From Microbacterium sp. EST19A (GTDB lineage: Bacteria > Actinomycetota > Actinomycetes > Actinomycetales > Microbacteriaceae), in the NCBI RefSeq assembly GCF_019969685.1, contig NZ_JAHXYZ010000001.1, positions 1,798,001 to 1,862,000 of the forward strand: 64,000 nucleotides of DNA, written 5' to 3'. The translations under genes and the position numbers were made by a program. Numbering within the stretch: the stretch's first letter is position 1; every line of letters starts with the position of its first letter. Below are positions 25,992-35,358 of this stretch, piece by piece. The notes under the pieces were generated by a model. That model had not been told where the DNA came from, did not search any database, and saw nothing but the letters and a program-made list of their open reading frames with translations.

Positions 25992-26447
25992 ATGGTGCAG
26001 ATCATCGAGACCATCGACGTCGACGTTCCCGTCAACGTCGCGTACAACCAGTGGACCCAGTTCGAGAGCTTCCCGAAGTTCCTCGACGAGGTCGAGTCGA
26101 TCACGCAGACCGGCGACACCCACACGCACTGGAAGGTCAAGGTCGGCGGCATCGAACGCGAGTTCGACGCCGAGATCACCGAGCAGCACGCCGATGAGCG
26201 CGTCGCCTGGAACAGCACCGGCGGCGAGACCGAGCACGCGGGAGCGGTGACGTTCCACAAGCTCGCCGAGACGTCCACGCGCGTGACCGTGCAGATCGAC
26301 TGGGAGCCCGAGGGGCTTCTCGAGAAGCTCGGCTCCCTCGTCGGAGCCGGCTCGCATGCGGTCAAGAAGGATCTCAAGAACTTCAAGGAGTTCATCGAAG
26401 CCCAGGGTGCTGAGACCGGCGCCTGGCGCGGTGACGTCCCCGCCTGA
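25992..26447 (+). CDS. SRPBCC / polyketide cyclase-like protein
   Basis: 151 residues. IIETIDVDVPVNVAYNQWTQ starts the beta strand and first helix of the START-like fold, FPKFLDEVESI follows, and the C-terminal helix VKKDLKNFKEFIEAQGAE completes it. These single-domain proteins form a ligand-binding cavity; those of this type (cyclase/dehydrase) often accompany stress or general envelope functions and their ligands are mostly unknown. ATG follows AAGAGGAG. It ends with a strong hairpin and has its own upstream spacer, so it appears to be monocistronic. Confidence 0.8.
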   Translation: MVQIIETIDVDVPVNVAYNQWTQFESFPKFLDEVESITQTGDTHTHWKVKVGGIEREFDAEITEQHADERVAWNSTGGETEHAGAVTFHKLAETSTRVTVQIDWEPEGLLEKLGSLVGAGSHAVKKDLKNFKEFIEAQGAETGAWRGDVPA

Positions 26448-26467
26448 CCGGCATCCATCCGGACCGC

Positions 26468-26505
26468 AGGGCCCGTCGCAGCCTCCCGCTGCGTCGGGCC
26501 CTTTC
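26468..26505 (+). terminator. Intrinsic terminator of the SRPBCC gene
   Basis: AGGGCCCGTCGCAG (26468-26481) pairs with CTGCGTCGGGCCCT (26489-26502), 14 bp with one mismatch, seven-base loop, then a short T run (TTTC). It begins 21 bases after the stop codon. Confidence 0.85.
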
Positions 26506-26630
26506 GCGTGCCGTCGACGGCCGGCGCCACGTCACCTAGGCATCGGCATCCGAAAGATAGGGCATCCGTCCGATCCGGCCGGGCCCCCTCAGAGCGGAGT
26601 GTAGGGATACAGCGAACCGCGAGGAGAATC

Positions 26631-26891
26631 ATGTTCGAGCACCCGTATCTCAGCCAGCAGATCACCACCTTCGAGCAGCAGCAGATCGAACGCGCGGCCG
26701 AGCAGCGCCGTTTCCTGAGCGAGCACGCCGATCAGATCGTGCCGCGTCGGGAAGGCGCGTTCCGTCGGATGCTGCGGCGCATGGCCGGCAGCGGCCGCGA
26801 GGCCGCGTCGACCACGCGCACCACGGCGCCCCGGACCGTCGACGACCGTGCGACCGCGGGATGCGACCGGGCGGCGGCACCGGCGCAGTGA
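26631..26891 (+). CDS. Small hypothetical protein, Gln/Arg-rich
   Basis: 86 residues, not recognised. The N-terminal half (FEHPYLSQQITTFEQQQIER) is predicted helical and amphipathic. The C-terminal half is rich in Arg, Ala and Thr and looks disordered. The start is supported by GAGGAGA seven bases upstream; an in-frame upstream ATG at 26508 would run through the preceding terminator region and is rejected. It lies 74 bases before the large LuxR-type regulator and could share its transcript. No signal peptide or membrane segment. Confidence 0.6.
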   Translation: MFEHPYLSQQITTFEQQQIERAAEQRRFLSEHADQIVPRREGAFRRMLRRMAGSGREAASTTRTTAPRTVDDRATAGCDRAAAPAQ

Positions 26892-26965
26892 CGGTCACGC
26901 CCTCGGGGTCGGCTCCGGATGCCGGGATCGACCCGCATGTCGGAGGGGAGTGGGACGATGGTCGC

Positions 26966-29860
26966 ATGCCCCCGTCCGCTCCCAGCGCCGCGATGGTCGG
27001 CCGAGACGCCGAGCTCGCCGAGGTGCGTCGACTGTTCGACGTCGTGCGCGACGGGGTGCCCGCGGCCCTCCTGGTCGAGGGCGAGGCCGGCATCGGCAAG
27101 TCGCGGCTGCTGCGGGAGTTCGGCGGCGACATCGCGCAACAGGCCGACGTGCACGTCGGCTGGTGCCTCGACCTCGGCGCCTCGCGCACGCCCTACGGCC
27201 CGCTGACCGGCATCCTCCGCTCGATCGTCGCGCGCATGGGGGTCGAGCGCGTGCGCGAGTCCGTCGGTGTGGGCGCCGATGCGCTCGGCATGCTGCTGCC
27301 CGAGCTCGCGTCTGCCCCGACGGATCGGGAGCGCACGAGTCCCGAGCGGCTCCGCGACGCGATCGCGTCGCTCATCGAGGCGGCGTCCGAGCGCGCCCCG
27401 CAGGTGCTCGTGGTGGAAGACCTGCACTGGGCCGACGAGTCGACGCTCGCGATCCTGTCGTTCCTGCTGCGCGCGCTCAGCCGCGGCCGCGTGCTGCTGT
27501 TGATCACCTGCCGCACCGACGACGTGCGCCGGGGCGATGCGGTCAGCCGTTTCATCGGCGAGGCCACGCGCTCGCGCCTGCTCGAGCGCCTGACGCTGGC
27601 CCGGCTCGACCACGACGCCGTGCGCGAGCTCGCCGAGCAGATCACCGGGCAGCCGATCTCGGCGACCGCACTCGAGCGCATGCAGGACCGTGCTGAAGGC
27701 GTGCCGTTCTTCATCGAAGAGATCGCCGGCTGCTCGAACGGACCCCTGCCCGACAGCCTGCGCGACCTGCTCCTGGCGCGCTTCGATCGGCTCGGCGACG
27801 ACGCACGGCACGTCGTCCAGGTCGTGTCGGGCGCCGAGCGTCCCTTGTCGCATCCGCTGGTCGTGCTCCTCGCCGACCTGCCCGAGTTGCGGCTCGAAGA
27901 CGCCCTGCGCGAGGCCACCCGCACCGGCATCCTCGTGGTCGTCGACGAGGACTACCGCTTCCGGCACGCCCTCCTGCGCGAGGCCGTGCACGACGACCTC
28001 CTCCCCGGTGAGCGCGCGCGGCTCCACCGCGCCTACGCCGAGACGCTCGAGGCGCACTGCGCCGACACCGAGAGCGGCGATGACGCGGCGCTCGCGTACC
28101 ACTGGCAGCTCGCGCAAGACGACCGGCGTGCTCTCATCGCGGCCGCGCGAGCGATGCGCCACGCGAAGGCGCGCTACGCGTTCGCGAGCGCCGCACGCTT
28201 CGGAGAGCTCGTGCTGGAGCTGTGGCCGCAGGTGCCCGACGCCGCGGATGCCGCTGCCACCGAGCGCCTCGAGCTGCTGCTCCTGCTGGGCTCGATCCTG
28301 CGGAACGCCGGCGACGGCGATCGGGCGCTGGCCGTGGCGAACCTCGCCCTCGACGAGCTCGACCCGTCGACGGTCGACCCGCGTCAGCATGCACGCCTGC
28401 TGCGCAACAAGGCGCTGTACCTCGTCAACCTGGGGCGTCTCGGGGCGATCCCGCTGCTGCAGCAGGCTCTGGCCATCGCCGAGGCGCACCTCGACGACGA
28501 CGTGTTCCGCGCCGAGCTGCTCAACCATCTCGCGAGCCGCCGCATGATCTCGGGTGATCGTGCCGAGGCCATCCGTCTCGCCGACGAGGCCGAGCGGGCA
28601 GCCGTGCGCGCCGACTCCACCGACCAGTTGTCGGTCGCGGCGAACGTGCGCGGAGGCTCGCTGGCGCACCTGGGCGACGTCGAGGCCGGCGTGCGCGAGT
28701 ACGAGCGAGCCCGAGAGCTGGCCGTCGGATCGAACGCCGAGATGCGCTACCGCGTCAACTACTCCGACCTGCTGACGCTGCTCGGCCGCTACCGCGAGGC
28801 GGTCGAGGTCGCCGAAGAAGGGCTGCGTCGGGCGCGGGAGCTCCGTGTCGAGCGCACCACGGGATCGATCATGACGCAGAACATGATCGTGCCGTTGCTC
28901 GAGCTCGGCGAGATCGAGCGGGTGGAGGAGATGCTCGCACGCGACTTCATGCAGGGCACCCTGCGCGTGTTCCGCATGTACATGAGCATGACGCGGGTGC
29001 GCGTGCTCGCCTGGCGCGGTCGGCCTGCCGAAGCCGCCGAGGTGCTGAAGGAATGGCTGCCCGCGTTCCATGAGACGGGCGGCTCGGAGCGGCAGATCTG
29101 GTACGACCGGGTCATGATGACCGTCGCCGTGGCCGAGAGTGCGGGTGATCTCCGCGGCGCGCTCGACACGATCCTCGAGATGCTGCACGACGAACAGCCC
29201 GCGCTGCTGCATCAGCGTCGCCTGCTGCTGGAAGGTGCGGCCCTGATCGCCGAGCTGCGTGCGGAGGGTGCCGACGTCCAGGAAGACGCCGACTCCGTGC
29301 GTGCCGCGTGGGTCGCGCAACCCGCGCAGCTGCAGGGCGATGCGTGGTCGACGATCCTCGACGCCCTCCTCGACCCGCGCCCGGATGCCGTCGACGCGGG
29401 TCTACGCAGCGCCGACGGCGAAGACGTGCCGGTCGCCTTCCGCGTCGTCCTGCGCCTCGAGAAGGCACGGATGCTGGTGCACGACGGCGATCGCGCTGCG
29501 GCGACGCACCTGCTCGCCGAGGCGGCCGCCATCGCGGAGTCTCTCGGTCATGCGCGGCTGCAGGGGGCGGTCGCACGATTCGCTGCCGACGCCGGACTTC
29601 GTCCTGCCGCCGGATCCGCCTCTGATTCCCGCTCCGAGGTCGACCCGCTGACCGCCCGCGAGCGGCAGGTTCTCGAGCTGATCGCCGAGGGGCTGAGTAA
29701 CCGACAGATCGGCGAGCGACTCTTCATCAGCGTCAAGACGGTGAGCGTGCACGTGTCGGCGGTGCTGCGGAAGCTCGGTGTGAGCACGCGCACCGAAGCG
29801 GCGCTGATCCAACAGAATCCGACGTTCTCTGCTGCACGTCAGCCAGCCGTGGTACCTTGA
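26966..29860 (+). CDS. Large LuxR-family ATPase regulator (LAL/MalT-like)
   Basis: 964 residues. An N-terminal AAA/STAND ATPase domain starts at the typical [15 protein letters not shown], with Walker [13 protein letters not shown] and Walker B-like [13 protein letters not shown] long helical TPR-like middle follows, and a C-terminal LuxR helix-turn-helix begins at [20 protein letters not shown]. Such proteins switch on target operons when a small molecule or partner protein releases the ATPase domain; the inducer is unknown. The ATG at 26966 is chosen because the 35 residues added by the upstream ATG (26861) overlap the previous gene and have no homology-like features. A -10-like GACGAT lies six bases before it. 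Confidence 0.87.
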   Translation: MPPSAPSAAMVGRDAELAEVRRLFDVVRDGVPAALLVEGEAGIGKSRLLREFGGDIAQQADVHVGWCLDLGASRTPYGPLTGILRSIVARMGVERVRESVGVGADALGMLLPELASAPTDRERTSPERLRDAIASLIEAASERAPQVLVVEDLHWADESTLAILSFLLRALSRGRVLLLITCRTDDVRRGDAVSRFIGEATRSRLLERLTLARLDHDAVRELAEQITGQPISATALERMQDRAEGVPFFIEEIAGCSNGPLPDSLRDLLLARFDRLGDDARHVVQVVSGAERPLSHPLVVLLADLPELRLEDALREATRTGILVVVDEDYRFRHALLREAVHDDLLPGERARLHRAYAETLEAHCADTESGDDAALAYHWQLAQDDRRALIAAARAMRHAKARYAFASAARFGELVLELWPQVPDAADAAATERLELLLLLGSILRNAGDGDRALAVANLALDELDPSTVDPRQHARLLRNKALYLVNLGRLGAIPLLQQALAIAEAHLDDDVFRAELLNHLASRRMISGDRAEAIRLADEAERAAVRADSTDQLSVAANVRGGSLAHLGDVEAGVREYERARELAVGSNAEMRYRVNYSDLLTLLGRYREAVEVAEEGLRRARELRVERTTGSIMTQNMIVPLLELGEIERVEEMLARDFMQGTLRVFRMYMSMTRVRVLAWRGRPAEAAEVLKEWLPAFHETGGSERQIWYDRVMMTVAVAESAGDLRGALDTILEMLHDEQPALLHQRRLLLEGAALIAELRAEGADVQEDADSVRAAWVAQPAQLQGDAWSTILDALLDPRPDAVDAGLRSADGEDVPVAFRVVLRLEKARMLVHDGDRAAATHLLAEAAAIAESLGHARLQGAVARFAADAGLRPAAGSASDSRSEVDPLTARERQVLELIAEGLSNRQIGERLFISVKTVSVHVSAVLRKLGVSTRTEAALIQQNPTFSAARQPAVVP

Positions 29861-29896
29861 GCAAGCGCGCGTGTCGGATGTTCCGATTCCGCGTAG

Positions 29897-29910
29897 GCCG
29901 TGCAAACGGC
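29897..29910 (+). promoter_or_regulatory. GCAA-capped hairpin in the cold-shock leader
   Basis: GCCGT GCAA ACGGC: a 5-bp perfect stem closed by a GNRA-type tetraloop, 27 bases before the csp start codon. The leader is otherwise A-rich and lacks a strong ribosome site. Such stable small hairpins in csp leaders can affect mRNA stability or cold-dependent translation; no experiment is implied. Confidence 0.4.
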
Positions 29911-29936
29911 TAAGTCAAATAGAAAGTAGAAAACAC

Positions 29937-30140
29937 ATGGCCACTGGCACTGTGAAATGGTTCAACGCGGAAAAGGGCTTCGGCTTCATCGCTCCCGATG
30001 ACGGCTCGGACGACCTTTTCGCCCACTACTCGGCTATCGCCGGCTCCGGTTTCAAGGAGCTCCGCGAGAACCAGAAGGTCGAATTCGACGCTGAGCGTGG
30101 CCCCAAGGGCATGCAGGCGGCGAACATCCGCGCTCTCTGA
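29937..30140 (+). CDS. Cold-shock protein, CspA family
   Basis: 67 residues, a single cold-shock OB-fold domain. RNP1 is KGFGFI (residues 14-19) and the RNP2-like strand is DLFAHYSAI (26-34). [13 protein letters not shown] is nearly invariant in the family. It binds single-stranded RNA or DNA and melts secondary structure. The RNP2 Tyr replaces the more usual Phe or His, a common actinobacterial variant. ATG at 29937 is preceded by an A-rich leader rather than a purine-rich ribosome site. A strong terminator follows directly. Confidence 0.95.
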   Translation: MATGTVKWFNAEKGFGFIAPDDGSDDLFAHYSAIAGSGFKELRENQKVEFDAERGPKGMQAANIRAL

Positions 30141-30158
30141 GCGCGCGCTGACTTCCTG

Positions 30159-30194
30159 AAACCGGTCGGATCCTCACGGATCCGGCCGGTTTTT
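30159..30194 (+). terminator. Intrinsic terminator of the cold-shock gene
   Basis: AAACCGGTCGGATCC pairs with GGATCCGGCCGGTTT through a 15-bp stem containing one U-G wobble and a TCAC loop, followed by T residues. Textbook Rho-independent form, 18 bases after the stop. Confidence 0.93.
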
Positions 30195-30211
30195 CGTGTG
30201 CCCGGGGCCGA

Positions 30212-30302
30212 AACTTCTGCGGCCCATCCGAAGTTCTGCGGCCTCACCGGCCCCTCAAGGCCGCAGAAGTTGGAGATGGCCGCAGAACTTCGTGGCCGCA
30301 GA
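30212..30302. repeat. Interleaved inverted repeats of a CTGCGGCC word
   Basis: Five copies of a short word occur in 91 bases. AACTTCTGCGGCC (30212-30224) is the exact reverse complement of 30259-30271. AAGTTCTGCGGCC (30231-30243) is the exact reverse complement of 30278-30290. A partial fifth copy is at 30294-30302. The order 1, 2, 1', 2' means the two stems cannot both form as simple nested hairpins. The same GTTCTGCGG word recurs at 63148-63215. No coding potential is seen here. Confidence 0.75.
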
Positions 30303-30337
30303 CCTCTCGCGCGGCCATGCGGGGGAGCGACTCGATG

Positions 30338-30356
30338 TGAGGCTTGCCTAACCTTC
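30338..30356 (+). promoter_or_regulatory. DtxR/IdeR-like iron box upstream of siderophore uptake
   Basis: TGAGGCTTGCCTAACCTTC agrees with the DtxR/IdeR consensus TTAGGTTAGGCTAACCTAA at about 13 of 19 positions. A second partial site, TTAGGCCAGGCTTACC, lies at 30364-30379. Iron-loaded DtxR-type repressor would block the siderophore operon that starts at 30440. The position is right and the targets are iron genes. Confidence 0.7.
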
Positions 30357-30439
30357 TGTTAGATTAGGCCAGGCTTACCAAAGCCTCGGGCGCGAATCTC
30401 GCGCCGACACCCTCACCCGCAACCCGAAAGGGAACGCCC

Positions 30440-31465
30440 GTGCGCACCTCCCGTCTCCTGGCCTTCGGCGCAGCCGCCGTGCTCGCCGTCGGCCTCGCCG
30501 CCTGCTCGTCCAATGCCCCGCAGTCGACCTCGTCCGCCGGCGGCAACCCCGCATCCGATGACGCGTTCCCCGTCACGGTGGAGCACGTCTACGGCGAGAC
30601 CACCATCGAGAAGAAGCCCGAGCGCGTCGCCACGGTCGCCTGGGCGAACCACGAGGTGCCGCTCGCGCTGGGCATCGTCCCGGTCGGCATGAGCAAGGCC
30701 GCGTGGGGAGATGACGACGACAACGGCGTGCTGCCCTGGGTCGAGGAGAAGCTCGAAGAGCTCGGCGCCGACACCCCCGTGCTCTTCGACGAGAGCGACG
30801 GCATCGACTACGAGGCCGTCGCCGACACGCAGCCCGACGTCATCCTCGCGTCTTACTCCGGCCTGACGCAGGAGGAGTACGACACCCTCTCCAAGATCGC
30901 CCCCGTCATCGCGTACCCCGAAGTCGCCTGGGGAACCTCGGTCGACGACATGATCGAGATGAACTCGAAGGCCCTGGGTCTCGAAGACGAGGGCGAGGCT
31001 CTGATCGAGGAGCTGCACGCCGATGCGGATGCCGCCCTCGAGGCGAACAGCGTCCTCAAGGACAAGAAGGTCCTCTTCTCGTACATCGACCCGGCCGACC
31101 TCAGCCAGATCGGCTACTACACGGCTATCGACACGCGTCCCGGCTACATCCATGAACTGGGCCTGCCGTTCCCCTCGATCGTCGAGGAGAACGCGGACAG
31201 CGACCAGTTCTACCTGACGGTCAGCTCCGAAGAGGCCGCGAAGTTCGAGGACGTCGACCTGTTCATCACCTACGGCGACGAGTCCATCATCCCGATGCTG
31301 CAGGCCGACCCGCTGCTGTCGAAGATCCCGGCCATCGCCGAGGGACGCATCGCGGTGCTCCCCGACGCGACCCCGATCGCGGCATCCGCCAACCCCTCGC
31401 CCCTGTCGATCCCGTGGGGGCTCAGCGACTACCTCGGCATTCTGGCCGCGCCGCTGGCTCCGTAA
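30440..31465 (+). CDS. Iron-siderophore-binding lipoprotein (FecB/FepB type)
   Basis: 341 residues. The signal peptide ends in lipobox LAAC with Cys22. The mature protein has the two-lobed helical-backbone layout of class III binding proteins: PERVATVAWANHEVPLALGI opens lobe 1, QPDVILASYSG is the typical strand and loop, and the C-terminal lobe ends AEGRIAVLPD. It captures ferric siderophore at the cell surface for the FecCD-type permeases. GTG start after AAAGGGAA. First gene of a five-gene operon behind an iron box. Confidence 0.92.
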   Translation: MRTSRLLAFGAAAVLAVGLAACSSNAPQSTSSAGGNPASDDAFPVTVEHVYGETTIEKKPERVATVAWANHEVPLALGIVPVGMSKAAWGDDDDNGVLPWVEEKLEELGADTPVLFDESDGIDYEAVADTQPDVILASYSGLTQEEYDTLSKIAPVIAYPEVAWGTSVDDMIEMNSKALGLEDEGEALIEELHADADAALEANSVLKDKKVLFSYIDPADLSQIGYYTAIDTRPGYIHELGLPFPSIVEENADSDQFYLTVSSEEAAKFEDVDLFITYGDESIIPMLQADPLLSKIPAIAEGRIAVLPDATPIAASANPSPLSIPWGLSDYLGILAAPLAP

Positions 31466-31498
31466 CTCCTCCGTCCGCCCTCGCGGAATGAGTCTTCA

Positions 31499-32542
31499 GT
31501 GACGACAACTGCCACGATCGCCCCGGGCGCCGCAGATCTGCGGCGCCCGGTGGTGGTGCGCACTCTCTGGCTGCTCGTCGGACTCGCGATCATCGTCGTC
31601 CTCAGCATCCTCTCCCTCTCGTTCGGCGTCAGGGCGGTGACGGTCGACGACGTCTTCGCCGCTCTCTCCGGACAGGACGGCACCCTCTCGCAGGCCGCCA
31701 TCATCAAGCGCATCCCGCGGACGGTGCTCGCGATCGTCGTCGGTGCCGCCCTCGCGCTGTCGGGCGCGACCATGCAGGCCGTGACCCGCAACCCGGTCGC
31801 CGATCCCGGCATCCTGGGCGTCTCCAACGGCGCCTCGCTCGCGGTCGTGTTCGGGCTCGCCTTCTTCGGCCTCACCGATCCGTACGGACAGATGGCACTG
31901 GCGATCTCGGGTGCGGCGGTGGCTGCGGCCTTCGTGTACAGCGTGGGTTCCCTGGGTCGCGGCGGCGCCACTCCGCTGAAGCTCGCACTGGCGGGCGCAG
32001 CCACCTCCGCGGCCTTCGCCTCGCTCATCAGCGCGATCATGCTGCCTCGGGTCGATCTGCTGCAGGCCTTCCAGTCGTGGCAGATCGGCGGTGTCGGCGG
32101 GGCGGAGTGGCCGCGCATCGCCTTCACCCTGCCCGTGCTCGCGCTCGGCGCCCTCATCTGCTTCGCGAGCTCGCGCGGGATGAACTCGCTCGCGCTCGGC
32201 GACGACATGGCCGCCGGTCTCGGCGAGCACGTGTTCCGCACCCGCCTCATCTCGGCGGTCGGTGCAGTGATCCTTGCCGGTGCCGCGACCGCGGTCGCCG
32301 GGCCCATCGGATTCGTCGGTCTCGTCGTCCCGCACGCCTGCCGGATGCTGATCGGCACCGACCACCGCTGGCTGCTGCCTTTCTCGGCGCTGGCCGGCGC
32401 GGCTCTGCTCGTCGCGAGCGACGTGATCGGTCGCGTGATCGCCCCGTCGTCGGAGGAGATCCAGGTCGGCATCATCACCGCCGTCATCGGCGCCCCCTTC
32501 TTCATCTGGATCGTCCGTCGGCAGAAGGTGAGGGAACTGTGA
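31499..32542 (+). CDS. Siderophore ABC permease, FecCD family (first)
   Basis: 347 residues and about ten membrane helices. ALSGATMQAVTRNPVADPGILG is the classic BtuC/FecCD motif, and GPIGFVGLVVPHACRMLIG is the loop that docks the ATPase. It forms a heterodimeric channel with the next gene. The GTG start overlaps a short out-of-frame ATG; no strong ribosome site is seen, and the gap from the lipoprotein gene is 33 bases. The last four bases overlap the next gene. Confidence 0.9.
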   Translation: MTTTATIAPGAADLRRPVVVRTLWLLVGLAIIVVLSILSLSFGVRAVTVDDVFAALSGQDGTLSQAAIIKRIPRTVLAIVVGAALALSGATMQAVTRNPVADPGILGVSNGASLAVVFGLAFFGLTDPYGQMALAISGAAVAAAFVYSVGSLGRGGATPLKLALAGAATSAAFASLISAIMLPRVDLLQAFQSWQIGGVGGAEWPRIAFTLPVLALGALICFASSRGMNSLALGDDMAAGLGEHVFRTRLISAVGAVILAGAATAVAGPIGFVGLVVPHACRMLIGTDHRWLLPFSALAGAALLVASDVIGRVIAPSSEEIQVGIITAVIGAPFFIWIVRRQKVREL

Positions 32543-33612
32543 GCATCCTCCGCACCGCCCGCGGTCCTGCCGCCGCAGAGGTCCGTGCCGACGCGGCCGC
32601 GATCATCGCCGGTCGAAGGGCCCGCCATCGCCAGCACGCACGGGCGTCGATCGTGCTCGGCATCCTCACCCTCGCCCTGTTCGCCGCAGCGCTCATGGTC
32701 GGCAAGACCTTCTACGGCCCGGTCGATGTCGTCCAGGTGATCCTCGGCCAGACCGTGCCGGGAGCCTCCTTCACGGTCGGCGAGCTGCGGCTGCCGCGCG
32801 CGGTGCTGGCCGTGCTCGCCGGCCTGTCCTTCGGCATCGCCGGTGTGTGCTTCCAGACGCTGCTGCGCAACCCGCTCGCCTCGCCGGACATCATCGGCAT
32901 CTCCGACGGTGCCGGAGCCGCCGCCGTCATCGGCATCATCGTGCTGTCGCTGAACGGGCCGGTCGTCTCGCTCATGGCCCTCGGCGGGGCGCTGCTGACG
33001 GCGGGCGTGATCTACCTGCTCTCGATCAAGGGCGGCTTCGCCGGCACACGGCTGATCCTGATCGGCATCGGCATCGCGGCGATGCTGCAGAGCGTCATCT
33101 CCTACCTGCTCTCACGCGCCGTCCAGTGGGACATCCAGACCGCCATGCAGTGGCTCACCGGCAGCCTGAACAACGCCTCCTGGGAGCGAGTGATCCCGCT
33201 CGCGATCGTCGTCGCGGTGATCGTCCCCGTCATGCTCCTGCGCGGCAGGGCGATGGGGGCGATGCAGCTCGGCGATGACTCCGCGTCGGGCCTGGGAGTG
33301 CGGGTCAATGCCACGCGTCTGCTCTTCATCCTCGGGGCCGTGTCGCTGCTGGCGTTCGCCACCGCGGCGACCGGACCGATCGCGTTCGTCGCCTTCATGG
33401 CGGGCCCGATCGCCGCCCGTCTCACGGGGCCCGGCGCGAACCTGCTCCTGCCGTCCGCCTTCGTCGGGGCCGTGCTGGTGCTCGGCGGCGACATGATCGG
33501 GCAGTTCGCGTTCGGCGAGCGCTACCCGGTCGGCGTCGTCACCGGCGTGCTCGGCGCTCCGTATCTCATCTATCTGCTCGTCCGCACCAACCGCTCCGGG
33601 GGTTCGCTATGA
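32539..33612 (+). CDS. Siderophore ABC permease, FecCD family (second)
   Basis: 357 residues. The N-terminal 45 residues are basic and cytoplasmic, then ten helices follow. GIAGVCFQTLLRNPLASPDIIG and GPIAFVAFMAGPIAARLTGPG are the conserved FecCD motifs. The GTG at 32539 overlaps the previous stop (GTGA); the longer in-frame extension upstream is a shadow of the first permease. It pairs with that permease to move ferric siderophore into the cytoplasm. Confidence 0.9.
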   Translation: MSILRTARGPAAAEVRADAAAIIAGRRARHRQHARASIVLGILTLALFAAALMVGKTFYGPVDVVQVILGQTVPGASFTVGELRLPRAVLAVLAGLSFGIAGVCFQTLLRNPLASPDIIGISDGAGAAAVIGIIVLSLNGPVVSLMALGGALLTAGVIYLLSIKGGFAGTRLILIGIGIAAMLQSVISYLLSRAVQWDIQTAMQWLTGSLNNASWERVIPLAIVVAVIVPVMLLRGRAMGAMQLGDDSASGLGVRVNATRLLFILGAVSLLAFATAATGPIAFVAFMAGPIAARLTGPGANLLLPSAFVGAVLVLGGDMIGQFAFGERYPVGVVTGVLGAPYLIYLLVRTNRSGGSL

Positions 33613-34409
33613 CCGTCTCGCACACCTTGTCGGCCGAGGGGGTGACCCTCGCCTACGGCGATCGCACCATCATCGACGGGCTCGACCTCACCATCGCACC
33701 GGGCAAGATCACCACGATCGTCGGCGCGAACGGATGCGGCAAGTCGACGCTGCTGCGCTCGCTCGCGCGCCTGCTCTCCCCGACGTCCGGCGAGATCGTG
33801 CTCGACGGCAAGTCGGTGCACGCCCGCCCCACGAAGGAGGTCGCGCGCATCCTCGGTCTGCTGCCGCAGTCGCCGGTGGCGCCCGAGGGCATCGCCGTCG
33901 CCGACCTCGTGGGCCGGGGCCGTCACCCCCATCAGCGGATGCTGTCGCGCTGGAGCGCGCATGACTACGAGGTCGTCGCCGACGCCCTCGCCGCGACCGG
34001 CACCACGGATCTCGCCGATCGCAGTGTGGACGAACTCTCCGGCGGGCAGCGCCAGCGCGTCTGGATCGCGATGGCGCTCGCGCAGGAGACCGACATCCTG
34101 CTGCTCGACGAGCCGACGACGTTCCTCGACGTCGCGCACCAGATCGAGGTGCTCGACCTCCTCACGGATCTGAGCGTCTCGCGCGGCACGACCATCGTGA
34201 TGGTGCTGCACGACCTCAACATGGCCGCGCGCTATGCCGACGAGCTCGTCGCGATGAAGGAGGGGAAGGTGCACGCCGCCGGCACCCCGCAGGCCGTCGT
34301 CACCGCCGACCTCGTCGAAGAGGTCTTCGGCCTCGCCAATCAGATCACCACCGACCCGGTTTCCGGAAAGCCCATGGTCACACCTATCGGGAGGCATCAT
34401 GTCCGCTGA
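33609..34409 (+). CDS. Siderophore ABC ATPase (FepC/FecE type)
   Basis: 266 residues. Walker A GANGCGKST is at 39-47, the signature is LSGGQRQRVWIAMALAQ, and Walker B LLLDEPTTFLD is followed by the H-loop VLHDLNMAARYAD. The strings RSLARLLSP and GRHPHQ are typical of iron-siderophore ATPases. It energises the two FecCD permeases. ATG overlaps the preceding stop by four bases, and its own 3' end overlaps the reductase gene by 11. Confidence 0.93.
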   Translation: MTVSHTLSAEGVTLAYGDRTIIDGLDLTIAPGKITTIVGANGCGKSTLLRSLARLLSPTSGEIVLDGKSVHARPTKEVARILGLLPQSPVAPEGIAVADLVGRGRHPHQRMLSRWSAHDYEVVADALAATGTTDLADRSVDELSGGQRQRVWIAMALAQETDILLLDEPTTFLDVAHQIEVLDLLTDLSVSRGTTIVMVLHDLNMAARYADELVAMKEGKVHAAGTPQAVVTADLVEEVFGLANQITTDPVSGKPMVTPIGRHHVR

Positions 34410-35358
34410 GACGACCACCACCGAGCGCCCCACCTACGTCCTGGCCCGCGCCGAGGTGCGCGCGGTCGACCGCGTCTCCCCGTCTTTCGTGCGGGTGACG
34501 TTCGGCGGTGACGAGCTGTTCGAGTTCGCCACCCCGGGCGAGGTCTTCGATTCGCGCATCAAGCTCGTGTTCCCGCCGGCATCCGGCATCCTTCCTCCGC
34601 TCGATCGGTCGACGGACGACTGGTGGCAGTCGTTCCTCGCCGTGCCGGAGGAGGACCGCGGGTCGATGCGCACCTACTCCGTGCGCGACCTGCGCGTCGA
34701 CGGCGCCGACACCGAGGTCGTCGTCGACTTCGTGCTGCACCTCGAGCCCGGGCTCACCGGCCCGGCGTCGTCGTGGGCGAGCCGGGCCGAGGTCGGGCAG
34801 GAGCTCTTCCTGGTCGGCCCGCGCCGCGGAGTGGATGCCGATGCGCACGGAGGGGCGGAATACGAGCCGGGCGGCGCCCGTTCGGTGGTGCTCGTGGGTG
34901 ACGAGACGGCCGCGCCGGCCATCGCCCGCATCCTGGAGGACGCTCCGCGCGATCTGCGCGGCGTCGCGTTCATCGAGGTTCCGTCGCCGGCTGACATCCT
35001 GCGGATCGACGTGCCGGAGGGCGTCGAGGTGCACTGGTTGCCCCGCGACGCCGGCGAGCTGCACGGCCTGTCGCTCATCCCCGCCGTGCTCGCATACCTG
35101 GGTGACGCGGATGCGACGGAGGAGATCCGTCTGACCGACATCGACAGCGAGGACCTCGTCTGGGAGACCCCGGACTATTCGGGCCTCGGCGAGGAGATCG
35201 CTGCGGCGGACGCTCCGGCGGAGCGGTACTTCTGGATCGCCGGTGAGAGCGGTGTCGTCACCACGCTGCGCCGTCACCTGGTGAAGGACCTCGGCATCGA
35301 CCGGTCGCAGGTGGCCTTCATGGGCTACTGGCGTCGCGGTGTCGCGATGCGCGGCTGA
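34399..35358 (+). CDS. Siderophore-interacting protein (FAD-dependent ferric reductase)
   Basis: 319 residues. The N-terminal ferredoxin-reductase-like barrel includes SMRTYSVRDLR, the RxYS-type flavin-binding signature, and VVVDFVLHLEPGLTGPASSWA, typical of the SIP/ViuB family. The C-terminal NAD(P)H domain has LVGDETAAPAIARIL and ends AFMGYWRRGV. It releases iron from imported ferric siderophore by reduction in the cytoplasm. It is the last gene of the iron operon and overlaps the ATPase gene by 11 bases. Confidence 0.92.
   Translation: MSAETTTTERPTYVLARAEVRAVDRVSPSFVRVTFGGDELFEFATPGEVFDSRIKLVFPPASGILPPLDRSTDDWWQSFLAVPEEDRGSMRTYSVRDLRVDGADTEVVVDFVLHLEPGLTGPASSWASRAEVGQELFLVGPRRGVDADAHGGAEYEPGGARSVVLVGDETAAPAIARILEDAPRDLRGVAFIEVPSPADILRIDVPEGVEVHWLPRDAGELHGLSLIPAVLAYLGDADATEEIRLTDIDSEDLVWETPDYSGLGEEIAAADAPAERYFWIAGESGVVTTLRRHLVKDLGIDRSQVAFMGYWRRGVAMRG

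Noticed and set aside
26861..26965. Upstream ATG giving a 999-residue LuxR-type protein
   Set aside because: The extra 35 residues overlap the preceding small gene and are Gly/Pro-rich without family resemblance; the later ATG directly precedes the conserved start of the ATPase domain.
26732..29320. An 862-codon antisense frame over the LuxR-type regulator
   Set aside because: No domain signature; the sense protein has Walker A, Walker B and a clear LuxR helix-turn-helix.
30364..30379. Second full DtxR box in the iron-operon promoter
   Set aside because: Only a partial match (TTAGGCCAGGCTTACC); it is mentioned with the main box but not counted as a separate site.
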